From NCBI RefSeq assembly GCF_018760365.1, contig NZ_JAHIAB010000016.1:1-64000 (forward strand): a stretch of DNA of 64,000 nucleotides, read 5' to 3'. The stretch comes from Pseudooceanicola endophyticus (GTDB lineage: Bacteria > Pseudomonadota > Alphaproteobacteria > Rhodobacterales > Rhodobacteraceae). The notes beneath the pieces were generated by a model. The model was not told where the DNA came from. It did not search any database and worked only from the letters and a program-made list of their open reading frames with translations. A program made the translations under genes and the position numbers. Below are positions 8,206 to 17,030 of the stretch, one piece after another. How positions within the stretch are numbered: the stretch's first letter is position 1; each line of letters starts with the position of its first letter.

Positions 8206-10756
8206 GGCCGCCACCGATCTGACCAATTGCGACCGAGAGCCGATCCACCTGCTGGGCCGGGTGCAGTCCTACGGCGCGCTGCTGGCGGTCTCCTCGGACT
8301 GGATCGTGCAACATGCCTCCGACAACCTGCTGGCCATCTTCGGGGTGGAAAGCTGCGCCGCCCTGGGCCGCCCCCTGTCCGAGCTGATCTCGCCCGAGGG
8401 GCTGTCGCTGATCCGGCGCAACCTGCACGGGCTGGAAAACCGCGATGGCGCGGTGCGGCTGTTCGCGGTGCCGCTGCGCCCGCGCCGGGGCACCTACGAC
8501 ATCTGCCTGCACCAGTCCGGCAACCATATCCTGATCGAGCTGGAGCCCAAGCACGCGCGCTCCGAACGCGACCTGATGACCGAGGTCTATCCCCAGATCG
8601 CCGCCCTGCGCCGCGATCGCGGGCTGACCGCGCTGGCCCGGGACGCCGCCCGCGCGCTGCAGGCCCTCTCGGGCTTCGACAGCGTGATGGTCTACCAGTT
8701 CCAGCCCGACCTGTCGGGCCGGGTAATCGCCGAAAGCCGGCTGGACGGGAAGAACCGCTACGACGGGCTGATGTTCCCGGCCTCCGACATTCCGGTGCAG
8801 GCGCGCGCGCTCTACAAGCGCTCCCTGTTGCGGCTGATCGCCGATGTCGATGATCCCGGCAGCCCGGTGCGTCCGGGGCTCGACGATGGCGGGCTGCCGC
8901 TCGACCTGTCGCTGGCGGTGACCCGCGCCGTGTCCCCGATCCATATCGAATACCTGCGCAACATGAAGGTGCGGGCTTCGATGTCGGTGTCGATCATGAA
9001 GGACGGAGAGCTCTGGGGCCTCTTCGCCTGCCACAATGCCACGCCGCATTACATCGACTACGAGCGGCGCACCGCGATCGAGATGTTCGCCCACATGTTC
9101 GCCTATGAGCTGAGCCGCTTTGAGGAAACCCGCCGCAAGCAGGCCGAATCCGAGACCAACCGCCTGCAGACCCGGCTGATGGCGCAGATGGCCGATGGCC
9201 ACGGCCTGTCCGAAAGCCTGATGGCCGTGTCCGAGGACATCGCCGGCGTGATTCCCCATGACGGCATCATCCTGTTCGAGAACGACACGTTCCACGCCCG
9301 CGGGCGCACCCCCTCGGAAGAGGAGTTCCGCTCGCTCGCGCGCTATCTTGATCGCAGCATCGGCAATGGCGTCCACGCCACCGACCGGCTGTCGGCGGGG
9401 CATCCGCCGGCGCGCGACTATGCCGGGCGCTGTGCCGGGCTGCTGGCAATCCCGATCTCGAAACGACCGCGCGACTATCTGGTGCTGTGCCGCCGGGAGG
9501 TGCGCGACACCGTGGAATGGGCGGGCGAACCCGCCAAGGCCATGGAGGTCGGCCCGAACGGCACCCGCCTGACCCCGCGCCGCAGCTTCGAGATCTGGCA
9601 GGAAACCGTCGAGGGACGCTCGGTCGCCTGGTCGGACCAGGAACTGCATTCCGCCGAGCTGCTGCGCATCGTCCTGCTGGAGATCTTCCTGAAGATCACC
9701 GATGCCTCCAACCTGGAACGCAAGCGCGCCCAGGAACAGCAGCAGCTGCTGATCTCCGAGCTGAACCACCGGGTGCGCAACATCCTGAACCTGATGCGCG
9801 GGCTGCTGGCGCAGACGCGTTCCTCGGCGCGCACGATGGAGGAGTTCACCCAGAACCTCGATGGCCGCATCCACGCGCTGGCCCGGGCCCATGACCAGCT
9901 GACCAGCGAACAGTGGGAGCCCGCCTCGCTTTGCGCCCTGATCCGCTGCGAGATCGCCGCCTATGCCAGCGGCGGCGCCGAGCGGCTGGTGATCGAGGGA
10001 CCGGACGCGATGATCTCGCCTCAGGCCTTCACCACCATGGCGCTTGTGCTGCACGAGCTGGCCACCAATTCGGTCAAGTACGGCGCGCTGAAGGAACCCT
10101 CGGGCCGGGTCAACGTGACCCTGAAGGAAGAGCCCGGCGGCAGCCTGTCGCTGGCCTGGATCGAACGCGGCGGTCCGGCGGTGACCCCGCCCAAGCGGCG
10201 CGGCTTCGGCACGATGATCATCGAGGGATCCATCCCGCATGAACTGAAGGGCGATGCCGATGTCTCCTACCGGCTGACCGGGCTTGAGGCGCGCTTCCGA
10301 CTGCCCGCGCAAGTGATCTCCTCGATCGGAACGGACCCGGCGCTTGCGGCAGCCCCGGCCCCCGCCGGCGACAGTGTCCCGACGGGCCTGACCGGCACCG
10401 GGATCGTGCTGGAGGATACGCTGATCATCGCCATGGACGCCGCCGGCATCCTTGAGGACATGGGCGCCGAGGAGGTCAAGATCTTTTCCGGCGTGCAGGC
10501 CGCGCTGCGTTTCCTGGAGGACAACCGGGTCGATTTCGCCCTGCTCGACGTCAACCTCGGAGAGGAACAGTCGATCCCGGTGGCGGAACGGCTGCATACC
10601 ATGGGCACGCCCTTCGTGCTGGCGACCGGCTATGGCGCCACGCCCGAACTGCTGGAAGCCTACCCGCCCTGCGTCGTCGTCCAGAAGCCGTTCTCGGCCA
10701 GTTCCCTGGCCGCCGCCTTCACCCGGGCACAGGCGGGCGATTTGACCGCCGGGTAA
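8189..10756 (+). CDS. bphP: Bacteriophytochrome, PAS-GAF-PHY-HWE kinase-receiver hybrid
   Basis: This 855-residue red/far-red photoreceptor should covalently bind biliverdin through Cys14 (DLTNCDREPIHLLG). A PAS domain (about 20-120) is followed by GAF (about 140-310) with the phytochrome motif PASDIPVQAR near residue 197, then PHY (about 330-500). The kinase core is HWE-type: phospho-acceptor His527 in ELNHRVRN, N-box HELATNSVKYGAL and the WIE motif in LAWIERGG. The C-terminus is a receiver domain with phospho-acceptor Asp787 (ALLDVNL) and a conserved Lys (VVQKPF). The ATG at 8189 was chosen because it places Cys14 at the usual position. No separate output regulator lies beside it, so the signalling target is unknown. 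Confidence 0.93.
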   Translation: MPQSPEAATDLTNCDREPIHLLGRVQSYGALLAVSSDWIVQHASDNLLAIFGVESCAALGRPLSELISPEGLSLIRRNLHGLENRDGAVRLFAVPLRPRRGTYDICLHQSGNHILIELEPKHARSERDLMTEVYPQIAALRRDRGLTALARDAARALQALSGFDSVMVYQFQPDLSGRVIAESRLDGKNRYDGLMFPASDIPVQARALYKRSLLRLIADVDDPGSPVRPGLDDGGLPLDLSLAVTRAVSPIHIEYLRNMKVRASMSVSIMKDGELWGLFACHNATPHYIDYERRTAIEMFAHMFAYELSRFEETRRKQAESETNRLQTRLMAQMADGHGLSESLMAVSEDIAGVIPHDGIILFENDTFHARGRTPSEEEFRSLARYLDRSIGNGVHATDRLSAGHPPARDYAGRCAGLLAIPISKRPRDYLVLCRREVRDTVEWAGEPAKAMEVGPNGTRLTPRRSFEIWQETVEGRSVAWSDQELHSAELLRIVLLEIFLKITDASNLERKRAQEQQQLLISELNHRVRNILNLMRGLLAQTRSSARTMEEFTQNLDGRIHALARAHDQLTSEQWEPASLCALIRCEIAAYASGGAERLVIEGPDAMISPQAFTTMALVLHELATNSVKYGALKEPSGRVNVTLKEEPGGSLSLAWIERGGPAVTPPKRRGFGTMIIEGSIPHELKGDADVSYRLTGLEARFRLPAQVISSIGTDPALAAAPAPAGDSVPTGLTGTGIVLEDTLIIAMDAAGILEDMGAEEVKIFSGVQAALRFLEDNRVDFALLDVNLGEEQSIPVAERLHTMGTPFVLATGYGATPELLEAYPPCVVVQKPFSASSLAAAFTRAQAGDLTAG

Positions 10757-10824
10757 TCACTCGGCGCTTGGAAAGCGACAATCCGCCGGCGTATATCTCT
10801 CGCGGTGACGTGAGGATAAAGGTG

Positions 10825-11436
10825 ATGGTGGTAGTCTTCGACCCGGAAAAGCTGACGGCGCGGTCCGTTTCCGTGATGCGTGACCATCTGGCGCAACGCA
10901 ACCCGCTCTGCGCGACGGTGCTGAACCGCGCCGGAGAGGTCATGGCGATCAACCGGCGCGGCCTGGACCAGTTCCGCCTGGAGGAGGCCTCGGTCTGCGG
11001 CAGCACCTGGAGCGCCCTGTGGGGCGGTATGGCGCAGGAGCGGACAGAGATCGCGGTGGCCGCGGCCTTCGAGGGCTCCGCCTCGCGGTTCCGCGCCCTC
11101 TACCACGGCACACCCTACCCCACCCTCTGGGACGTCGAGGTCCTGCCGCTGGAATGGCAGGACGGCCAGGTCCTGAGCGCGCTGACCGTCTCCACGCTGC
11201 TGGAGGTCTCGGAGGCGGAGGCGGCAGAGGCCGGCCCGGATCCGCTGATGCAGCGCCTGGGCGAGGCACTGCATGCCATGGCGAACATCTCGGGCATCAG
11301 TGCCAGCAGCGCCAACATCCTGCGGCGCAACTATGACGACCCGATGCTTGCGCAGCTGGCCGATGGTCTGGAAGAAGCCGCCGAACGGGCCCGCCATGCC
11401 ATCGAGACGGTGAAGCGCGACCTGTCGCTGAGCTGA
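10825..11436 (+). CDS. PAS-domain protein with C-terminal helical segment
   Basis: This protein of about 203 residues lies 68 bases downstream of the phytochrome gene on the same strand. A PAS-like core (about 25-125) is suggested by ATVLNRAGEVMAINRRGLDQF and by the later strand WDVEVLPLEWQDGQVLSAL. The last 60 residues are predicted helical (MQRLGEALHAMANISGISA onward) and resemble a dimerisation segment, but there is no kinase ATPase domain. The ATG at 10825 follows AGGATAAAGG; longer in-frame starts such as the TTG at 10768 lack such a site. It may be an accessory partner of the photoreceptor. Function is not established. Confidence 0.65.
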   Translation: MVVVFDPEKLTARSVSVMRDHLAQRNPLCATVLNRAGEVMAINRRGLDQFRLEEASVCGSTWSALWGGMAQERTEIAVAAAFEGSASRFRALYHGTPYPTLWDVEVLPLEWQDGQVLSALTVSTLLEVSEAEAAEAGPDPLMQRLGEALHAMANISGISASSANILRRNYDDPMLAQLADGLEEAAERARHAIETVKRDLSLS

Positions 11437-11577
11437 GCGCCCGCCCCCAACCTGCCAGACAACCAAAGCCGCCGGACGGGCCTGCCATGGGTCCGTTCGC
11501 GGGCGCCCCTGCCCGGATCCCCGGCCCTTGCGCGGATGCCAAGCCGAGGCCCGGCGGCAACCGCAGGCCCGAAACGA

Positions 11578-11605
11578 AGAAACGCGCCCCGAAGGACGCG
11601 TCTTG
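11578..11605 (-). terminator. Possible terminator after tRNA-Phe
   Basis: On the minus strand an ACGCGTCC-TTCG-GGGCGCGT hairpin with one G-U pair is followed by TTTCTTCG, about 20 bases after the tRNA 3' end. The T tract is short. Confidence 0.4.
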
Positions 11606-11625
11606 ATGATCTTCTAGGTAAGAAG

Positions 11626-11700
11626 TGGTGCCCAGGGGCGGAATCGAACCACCGACACGAGGATTTTCAATCCACTGCTCTACCCCTGAGCTACCCGGGC
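11626..11700 (-). tRNA. tRNA-Phe (GAA)
   Basis: The minus strand folds as a tRNA. The acceptor GCCCGGG pairs with CCTGGGC through one G-U, followed by a D-arm GCTCAGGGGTAGAGC, an anticodon stem-loop GTGGA-TTGAAAA-TCCTC with anticodon GAA, and a T-loop GGTTCGATTCC. The discriminator is A and CCA is encoded. It is adjacent to yacG, as in many Rhodobacteraceae. Confidence 0.95.
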
Positions 11701-11826
11701 ACCGGGGAGGACGCTGTTGTCGTCCTCGGGTGAGGCGTCTTCTAAGTGAGGGCGCCGGTCCTGTCCAGAGGCTTTTTCGAAAAAATCACCCCCGGACAGG
11801 TTTACCTTACAACCCCCTGAGACTGT

Positions 11827-12027
11827 TCAGGAAAGCCGTCCCGAAGGCGGGCCCTTCAGCAGGTCCTGCTCCAGCGCATCCAGGGCTTCCTCGATGTCCT
11901 TGGGATCGGTCGAGGGGACGGCATAGCCGCCGCCCAGCCAGCGCGACAAGTCGATGTCGGCGCAGCGCTTGGAACAGAAGGGCCGGTACTTCGGATCGGT
12001 TTTCGCAGAGCAGATCGGGCAGGTCAT
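11827..12027 (-). CDS. yacG: DNA gyrase inhibitor YacG (zinc-binding)
   Basis: This 66-residue protein has the zinc site CPIC (residues 3-6) and FCSKRC (about 18-23), followed by the family's DLSRWLGGGYAVP. In E. coli YacG binds GyrB and inhibits gyrase. The ATG overlaps the stop of the RNase E/G gene (ATGA), so the two are translationally coupled in the order maf, RNase, yacG. Confidence 0.93.
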   Translation of the reverse strand: MTCPICSAKTDPKYRPFCSKRCADIDLSRWLGGGYAVPSTDPKDIEEALDALEQDLLKGPPSGRLS

Positions 12028-13094
12028 GCCATCAGCTTCGCAAGAATTCCGGCCTGGGGCAAACGGTCCCGCTTGCGCTGCAGCTCGAAATTGCCAAGCG
12101 GCGTCCAGCCGGCCAGCACCGTCTCGATCTGGTCGGCGCGGAAGGCCGCCTTGATGGCCCCCTCGAACTGGCGACGGTCCTTCTTCCCCATCGGCGCGAG
12201 GTCGAGGTAGATGATGCCGCCAAGGCCGCGCACCCGCAACTGGCGCGGCAGCTCGCGTGCGGCGTTGAGGTTGGCCTTCAGGCCTGCCGCCGGGCTGTTG
12301 TCGCCGCCGGTGTTCACGTCGATGCTAACGCAGGCCCGCGTCGCCTCGATGAAAAGCGACCCGCTGCCCGAAAGCGGCGCCTCGGTGCCGAACGGGCCCA
12401 GCAGATCCAGCACGCCCTCGGCCTCGAAGGCGGCCAGCGGCTTGGCGCCGGGATCGCTGACCTGGGACTGCGGCCAGTCGCGCAGCGCAAGCTCGTGGGC
12501 GGTGGGCCCATCGACCAGCAGCTCGGCCTCGCTGCCCTCGTCGGCCAGCACCTGCGCGGCCAGATCGGCCATGGCGGCGATATCCTCGGCCACGTCCTCC
12601 ATGTCGGCGCCCTCGCAGGCCGATCGCAGGATCAGCCCCGCGCCCAGCTCGGCCACCGGATGCGATCCGAAGACCTCATGGGCGATCACCGTCAGCTCGT
12701 CGCGCAGGTCGTCGTCCTTCAACGCGCGAGAGATGTTCATGCCCGGCGCGCCGGGGGTGACGATGGCATAGCGGCTCTTGAACAGGACCTTGGTGGTCAG
12801 CGGCAGCGCCTTGCCGGGCTCGGCATAGCCGGTGACCTGCACCATGACCGTCTGGCCCGGCGCATAGCCGCGCAGCTGGCGCAGGAAGCCCATGCCCTCG
12901 GGGGTCTTCACGAACATCCCCCCCTGCCCCTTCACGGGACGGTCGCAGATGGCACGGTAGATGGCGCCCGGCGCGGGCTGGTCGGGGTGATCGACGATCA
13001 GATCCTGAAGCCGCCCCTCCGCGATCAGCGCCGCAGCTTCGACGGTCTCGCCGTCCATGTCGATGTGATCGAGGACGATCTGGCTGCCCTTCAT
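12024..13094 (-). CDS. Ribonuclease E/G family protein (RNase G-like)
   Basis: This 356-residue protein resembles the short alphaproteobacterial RNase E/G relatives encoded beside maf and yacG. It shows the S1-adjacent region [22 protein letters not shown], then [21 protein letters not shown]. The catalytic DNase I-like subdomain carries [10 protein letters not shown], with Asp of SIDVN as metal ligand, and [15 protein letters not shown], with the second Asp. It lacks the long C-terminal degradosome scaffold of true RNase E. Its role would be 5'-end-dependent endonucleolytic rRNA or mRNA processing. Start and stop overlap its neighbours by four bases on each side. Confidence 0.88.
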   Translation of the reverse strand: MKGSQIVLDHIDMDGETVEAAALIAEGRLQDLIVDHPDQPAPGAIYRAICDRPVKGQGGMFVKTPEGMGFLRQLRGYAPGQTVMVQVTGYAEPGKALPLTTKVLFKSRYAIVTPGAPGMNISRALKDDDLRDELTVIAHEVFGSHPVAELGAGLILRSACEGADMEDVAEDIAAMADLAAQVLADEGSEAELLVDGPTAHELALRDWPQSQVSDPGAKPLAAFEAEGVLDLLGPFGTEAPLSGSGSLFIEATRACVSIDVNTGGDNSPAAGLKANLNAARELPRQLRVRGLGGIIYLDLAPMGKKDRRQFEGAIKAAFRADQIETVLAGWTPLGNFELQRKRDRLPQAGILAKLMA

Positions 13095-13669
13095 GCCTCT
13101 TCCCTCCAGAGCGGCCAGCCGGCGGCGCTCAGCAATGTTGCGGTTTCGGCGACGGGCAGGCCCATCACCGCGGAAAACGATCCCTGGATCCAGGGAATGA
13201 AGGCGCCCGCAGGCCCCTGAATGCCGTAGCCCCCGGCCTTGCCCTGCCAGTCTCCGGTGGCAAGATAGCCGTTCACCTCGATATCCGAGAGGCGTTTCAT
13301 GCTGACCTGGGTCACCACGTCCCGCTCCCAGAGGCGATCGCCCAGCTTCACCGCCAGCGCGGTGATCACCCGGTGGCGCCGCCCGGAAAGCGCATGCAGG
13401 AAGGCGGCGGCCTCTCCGGCATCGGCGGGCTTGCCCAGGATGCGACGCCCAAGCGCCACGGTGGTATCGGCAACCAGCACCAGCTCATCGGCAGTGGCGA
13501 CGACGGCCTCGGCCTTCTCGCGGGCCATGCGCTGGCAATAGGGGCGCGGCAGCTCGGCCTTCAGCGGCGTCTCGTCGATGTCGGGGGGGCGGATGTCGTC
13601 GGGGACCAGCCCGAGCTGGGCCAGAAGCTCCAGCCGGCGGGGGCTGCCCGATCCGAGGATGAGTTTCAT
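13091..13669 (-). CDS. maf: Maf-like nucleoside triphosphate pyrophosphatase
   Basis: This 192-residue Maf/Ham1-type protein begins with the family signature [18 protein letters not shown]. The catalytic Asp region [18 protein letters not shown] (about 65-82) and [14 protein letters not shown] (about 92-105) are present. Maf proteins hydrolyse non-canonical or modified nucleoside triphosphates to monophosphates and act in the cytoplasm. It is the first gene of a coupled three-gene unit with the RNase and yacG genes. Confidence 0.92.
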   Translation of the reverse strand: MKLILGSGSPRRLELLAQLGLVPDDIRPPDIDETPLKAELPRPYCQRMAREKAEAVVATADELVLVADTTVALGRRILGKPADAGEAAAFLHALSGRRHRVITALAVKLGDRLWERDVVTQVSMKRLSDIEVNGYLATGDWQGKAGGYGIQGPAGAFIPWIQGSFSAVMGLPVAETATLLSAAGWPLWREEA

Positions 13670-13713
13670 GCGGGCCTCTCAAAGTCCTGCGGGGAAAACC
13701 TGTTCCCCGTTGA

Positions 13714-13745
13714 GAAAAAGGCCCGCCGTCTCCGGCAGGCCCTTT
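13714..13745 (-). terminator. Rho-independent terminator of infA
   Basis: On the minus strand a GC stem of 9 bp with one mismatch and a GAGA loop is followed directly by TTTTTC. It lies 33 bases after the infA stop. Confidence 0.8.
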
Positions 13746-13777
13746 GCATTCTGTCGTGCCGCTTGCGCGGAGGCTTC

Positions 13778-13996
13778 TTACTTGAAGCGATAGTTAATCC
13801 GGCCCTTGGTCAGATCGTAGGGGGTCATTTCGACCTGCACGCGGTCGCCTGCGAGGACGCGGATACGGTTCTTCCGCATCTTGCCTGCCGTGTGTGCGAT
13901 GATCTCATGGCCGTTCTCGAGCTCGACCCGGAAAGTCGCATTGGGCAGGAGTTCCTTCACGACGCCGGGGAATTCGAGAATGTCTTCCTTGGCCAT
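13778..13996 (-). CDS. infA: Translation initiation factor IF-1
   Basis: This 72-residue single S1/OB-fold protein has the IF-1 hallmarks [25 protein letters not shown] split across strands, then [19 protein letters not shown] and LTKGRI. It blocks the A site of the 30S subunit during initiation. The start is the ATG at 13996, because MAKED is the conserved N-terminus; a longer in-frame extension upstream is not real. It has its own terminator. Confidence 0.97.
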   Translation of the reverse strand: MAKEDILEFPGVVKELLPNATFRVELENGHEIIAHTAGKMRKNRIRVLAGDRVQVEMTPYDLTKGRINYRFK

Positions 13997-14081
13997 GTGT
14001 ACTCCATATTTGAGGGAATCCGTTCCCACGGAACGGATGGCGCGTAAATGAGCCTTGTTCGACGAAAATTCAAGGCTGAAT

Positions 14082-14972
14082 CTACTTAAGAACGCAAAGT
14101 TCCACGGGCTCGGGTCCTGCGACCGTCCCGCCGGGCTGTTCCGTCCAGTGCGCGCGGTTGCGCACGTTGCCGTTCTCGCGCACTTCGGCGACCCGGGCAA
14201 GGTCCACCTCGGCATAGGTCCAGCCGGGCTGGTTCAAATTCCCCTCGGCCAGAACGCCGGTGGGCGGAAAACCGGCATCGGGAGGGCCGAAGACGCCGCC
14301 CATGCCGACGTTCTGCGACACGGCCTCGATCGCCGGAAAATCCCCCACGATCGAGGACATGACGCTGATGAACTGGTTTTCCAGCGCCCGCGCCATGGCA
14401 CCGATGCGCACCCGCCAGTAGCCTTCCAGCGCCTCCGTGCAGGAGGGCACCAGCAGCAGCACCGCATCGCGCTGCGCGCGGGCATGCAGCGGGTATTCGC
14501 TGTCGTAGCAGATGTTGACGGCGATCTTGCCAAGCGCCGTGTCGAAGACCTTCAGCGGCGCCAGCCCCGAGACGCCCCAGGGATCCCGCTCCCAAAGGGT
14601 CATGATCAGCTTGTCCTGGAACCCCATCTGCCCGGTCGGGGTGTAAAGATGCGCGCGGTTCACCAGCATCCCGTCCTCAAGGTAGACCGGCCCCGAGGCA
14701 CCCAGGATATGCACGCCGAAGCGCGCCGCCAGCGCCAGGTGCAGCCCATGCACCTTCGGGAACAGATCCGAGACGGTGCGGCTGGCGCGTTCCAGATCGG
14801 CGCAGGCTCCGGCCCCGCCCAGGGTGGCCAGCTCCATCGCGGCATATTCCGGGAAGACCAGCAACTCGGCCCCCGCCCCGGCCGCCTCGGCGACCCAGGC
14901 GGTCAGCTTGGTCTCGTAGGCGGACCAGTCCTCGAAGGCGTGAAGCGGATAGGCGGCGGTGGCAAGTTTCAT
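14082..14972 (-). CDS. Carbon-nitrogen hydrolase (nitrilase superfamily)
   Basis: This 296-residue enzyme has the superfamily catalytic triad: Glu in [11 protein letters not shown] (about 42), Lys in [12 protein letters not shown] (about 141) and Cys in [14 protein letters not shown] (about 178). Such enzymes hydrolyse amides or nitriles in the cytoplasm. The start overlaps the stop of the GNAT gene (TGATG). Nitrilase-family and GNAT proteins are often paired or fused, which supports a shared but undefined amide or acyl substrate. The gene ends about 85 bases before infA, on the same strand. Confidence 0.85.
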   Translation of the reverse strand: MKLATAAYPLHAFEDWSAYETKLTAWVAEAAGAGAELLVFPEYAAMELATLGGAGACADLERASRTVSDLFPKVHGLHLALAARFGVHILGASGPVYLEDGMLVNRAHLYTPTGQMGFQDKLIMTLWERDPWGVSGLAPLKVFDTALGKIAVNICYDSEYPLHARAQRDAVLLLVPSCTEALEGYWRVRIGAMARALENQFISVMSSIVGDFPAIEAVSQNVGMGGVFGPPDAGFPPTGVLAEGNLNQPGWTYAEVDLARVAEVRENGNVRNRAHWTEQPGGTVAGPEPVELCVLK

Positions 14973-15550
14973 CAGAGGCTCTTCATCCAGAATTGCAGCG
15001 GGTGCGGCGTGGCTTCGGCCGCACCGATATCGGTCCAGTGGAAGGTCGCGACGACCCCGGGCAGCGGGGCATAGCCACGCTTGCGCCAGAAACCGTCAAG
15101 GGGGCGGTAGTCCGCGGGCCGGGCCGGGTGATCGGCGGGGCGCTGGACCCCGCAGAAGGCGCTGTAGCGGCGCCCAAGCGCCCGGGCATGGGATTCGCGG
15201 GCATCGAAGAAGGCATGTCCGATCCCCTGCCCCCGGTAGTCGGGCAGCAGCACCGATTCCGCGCAGTAGAAGACCTGTTCCAGCGCTTCGGGACGCCCGG
15301 CGAAGGGGGCGGCGAAATCGTCCGAATGTGCCTCCATCCCCATGCCGGTGGCGACACCGACAATTAGGGGACCGTCGAAGGCCGCGACCACCACGGCGGT
15401 TTCCGACAGGTAGTCGGCCAGATAGCCGCGCTCGTACTCCAGAGTGCCCTCGTAAAGATAGGGCCAGTCCCGGAACACCGCGATGCGCAGCCGGGCCACG
15501 TCGTCCAGGGCGCCTTCCAGCCGGGCGCCGGTCAGCACCTCGACCTTCAC
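14972..15550 (-). CDS. GNAT-family N-acetyltransferase
   Basis: This 192-residue protein has the acetyl-CoA pyrophosphate loop LLPDYRGQGIGHAFFDAR (about 110-127), the core of the GNAT fold. The substrate is unknown. The start codon is GTG at 15550, overlapping the stop of the preceding SnoaL-like gene (GTGA), and the stop overlaps the nitrilase-family gene. The three genes thus form one coupled unit. Confidence 0.82.
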   Translation of the reverse strand: MKVEVLTGARLEGALDDVARLRIAVFRDWPYLYEGTLEYERGYLADYLSETAVVVAAFDGPLIVGVATGMGMEAHSDDFAAPFAGRPEALEQVFYCAESVLLPDYRGQGIGHAFFDARESHARALGRRYSAFCGVQRPADHPARPADYRPLDGFWRKRGYAPLPGVVATFHWTDIGAAEATPHPLQFWMKSL

Positions 15551-15945
15551 GCCGAGACCTGACGGATCCAGTCGGCCAGGTTGTAATAGGTCGTCACCCG
15601 CGAGATCAGACCATCCTCATCCAGATCAAAGAACGAACCCGCCGGCAGGCGGTAGGTCTGGCCCCGGGCCTCGGGAAGGCCCGCGTCGGTCTGAAGATAG
15701 GTGCCGTTGACGATGAACTCTGCCGCCGCGCGCCGACCGCCCTCGGCCTCGAAGATCACCATGTCGGTCAGGGTTTCGCGGTAGCTGCGGGTCATGTGGG
15801 CGTTGAATTCCGCGAACAGCGCCTTGCCGCGACGGATCTGGCCCTCGTTGACATGATGCGCGATGTCCTCGGACAGGCAGTCCAGCATGGCGTCGGTGTC
15901 ACCGGCGTTGAAGGCCGCGAAATAGCGGCGGATGGTGTCGGTCAT
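15547..15945 (-). CDS. SnoaL/NTF2-like protein (ketosteroid isomerase fold)
   Basis: This 132-residue protein has the NTF2-like cone-fold pattern: RRYFAAFNAGDTDAMLDCLSE at the N-terminus, a middle strand EFIVNGTY, and a C-terminal ISRVTTYYNLADWI. Members act as small isomerases, hydrolases or binding proteins, and no reaction can be assigned from sequence. It is the first gene of the SnoaL-GNAT-nitrilase unit inserted in an otherwise conserved housekeeping block. Confidence 0.8.
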   Translation of the reverse strand: MTDTIRRYFAAFNAGDTDAMLDCLSEDIAHHVNEGQIRRGKALFAEFNAHMTRSYRETLTDMVIFEAEGGRRAAAEFIVNGTYLQTDAGLPEARGQTYRLPAGSFFDLDEDGLISRVTTYYNLADWIRQVSA

Positions 15946-15963
15946 CAGGATATCCTTGGAAAG

Positions 15964-16422
15964 TCAGCGCTTGGGCGGTTCTCCGAACCGCCGTTTCAGG
16001 CGCTCGATGATCTGATCGCGGCTTTGCCGGTAGGCATTCAGCTTCTGATCACGGGTTTCGCCGATCCCGGTGGGATCCATGATCGGCCAGTATTCCACCT
16101 CGAGGTGGAAATGCCGCGTCAGCTCCAGCGCCGAGCGCTGGCTGGCCGGCGACAGGGCGACGACCAGATCGAAGGACGAAAGATCGTCCCCCCATTCCTG
16201 CATTTCCTCGAAAGAGCGCGAGCGGTGGCGTTCCAGCTCCACGCCCATCTCGGCGCAGACCGCGATGCAGAAGCCGTCGACTTCCAGATCATTGTGGACG
16301 CCGACGGACTGGACGTAGATGTCGCGCCCGTAGAACGCCTTCATGATCCCCTCTGCCATGGGGGATCGAACCGCGTTGTGATCGCAGCAGAACAACACCG
16401 ATTGCGGACGTTCCGCTGGCAA
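15964..16422 (-). CDS. Low-molecular-weight phosphotyrosine phosphatase family protein
   Basis: This 152-residue protein has the P-loop CDHNAVRS (C-X5-R) near residue 13 in SVLFCCDHNAVRSPMAEG. A general-acid Asp is expected in the YWPIMDPTG segment (about 113-121). It is a cytoplasmic phosphatase of the LMW-PTP/ArsC-like fold. The start is a TTG at 16422, six bases after the UPF0262 stop, with GGAGG upstream. The same gene pair follows hisD in related Rhodobacteraceae. Confidence 0.85.
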   Translation of the reverse strand: MPAERPQSVLFCCDHNAVRSPMAEGIMKAFYGRDIYVQSVGVHNDLEVDGFCIAVCAEMGVELERHRSRSFEEMQEWGDDLSSFDLVVALSPASQRSALELTRHFHLEVEYWPIMDPTGIGETRDQKLNAYRQSRDQIIERLKRRFGEPPKR

Positions 16423-16428
16423 GTCGCT

Positions 16429-16914
16429 TCAACCTCCGAAGTGCAGCACGCAGATCAGCGTGAACAATCGGCGCGCCGTGTCATGATCGACGATGGCCTT
16501 GCCCTCGAGACGCTCCACGAGCACGCGCGCGCCCTCATCATGGATGCCCCGGCGCGCCATGTCGATGGTCTCGATCTGCGCGGGGGGCAGATTCTTGACT
16601 GCATCGAAGTAGCTTTTGCAGATCGCAAAATAATCCTTCACCACCTGCCGGAACGGGCCCAGAGACAGCAGGAAGGTGGTGGCCTCCGCCCCGTCCTCGG
16701 TCCGGATATCGAAGACCAGCCGCTTTTCCCGAATCGACAGACCCACCTTGTAGGGCCCCTCGGGCACGACCCGATCATCCCGCTTCGGCAGGGTGAAGGA
16801 GTTCTCCTCCATCAGGTCGAACATGGCGACGCGGCGCTCCTGCTCGATCTCCGGGGTCGGGGGCGGCAGATTGCGGTCGTCCAGTTCGATATGGGTGATG
16901 CGAGACATGAGCAT
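16429..16914 (-). CDS. UPF0262 family protein
   Basis: This 161-residue conserved alphaproteobacterial protein of unknown function contains ITHIELDDRNLPPPTPEIEQ and FDLMEENSFTLP, recognised as the UPF0262 family. The ATG at 16914 is preceded by GAGGGG at good spacing; an internal ATG at 16908 is the alternative. It lies downstream of hisD and upstream of the phosphatase gene, an arrangement conserved in the group. Confidence 0.85.
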   Translation of the reverse strand: MLMSRITHIELDDRNLPPPTPEIEQERRVAMFDLMEENSFTLPKRDDRVVPEGPYKVGLSIREKRLVFDIRTEDGAEATTFLLSLGPFRQVVKDYFAICKSYFDAVKNLPPAQIETIDMARRGIHDEGARVLVERLEGKAIVDHDTARRLFTLICVLHFGG

Positions 16915-17030
16915 CGGATCCCCTCGGGTTGTGGATTTTCCTGCGAGCAACTTATGCTGCATCGCAGAAAAACGCCACAAAATCTTAACAAACGGTAAAC
17001 GCGTTTGCGCGATCCTGTGGCGCCTTGGCC

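Noticed and set aside
7367-10597. A frame of about 1070 codons antisense to bphO/bphP
   Set aside because: It overlaps tRNA-Arg and two well-supported genes, and has no recognisable motif. It is an antisense shadow.
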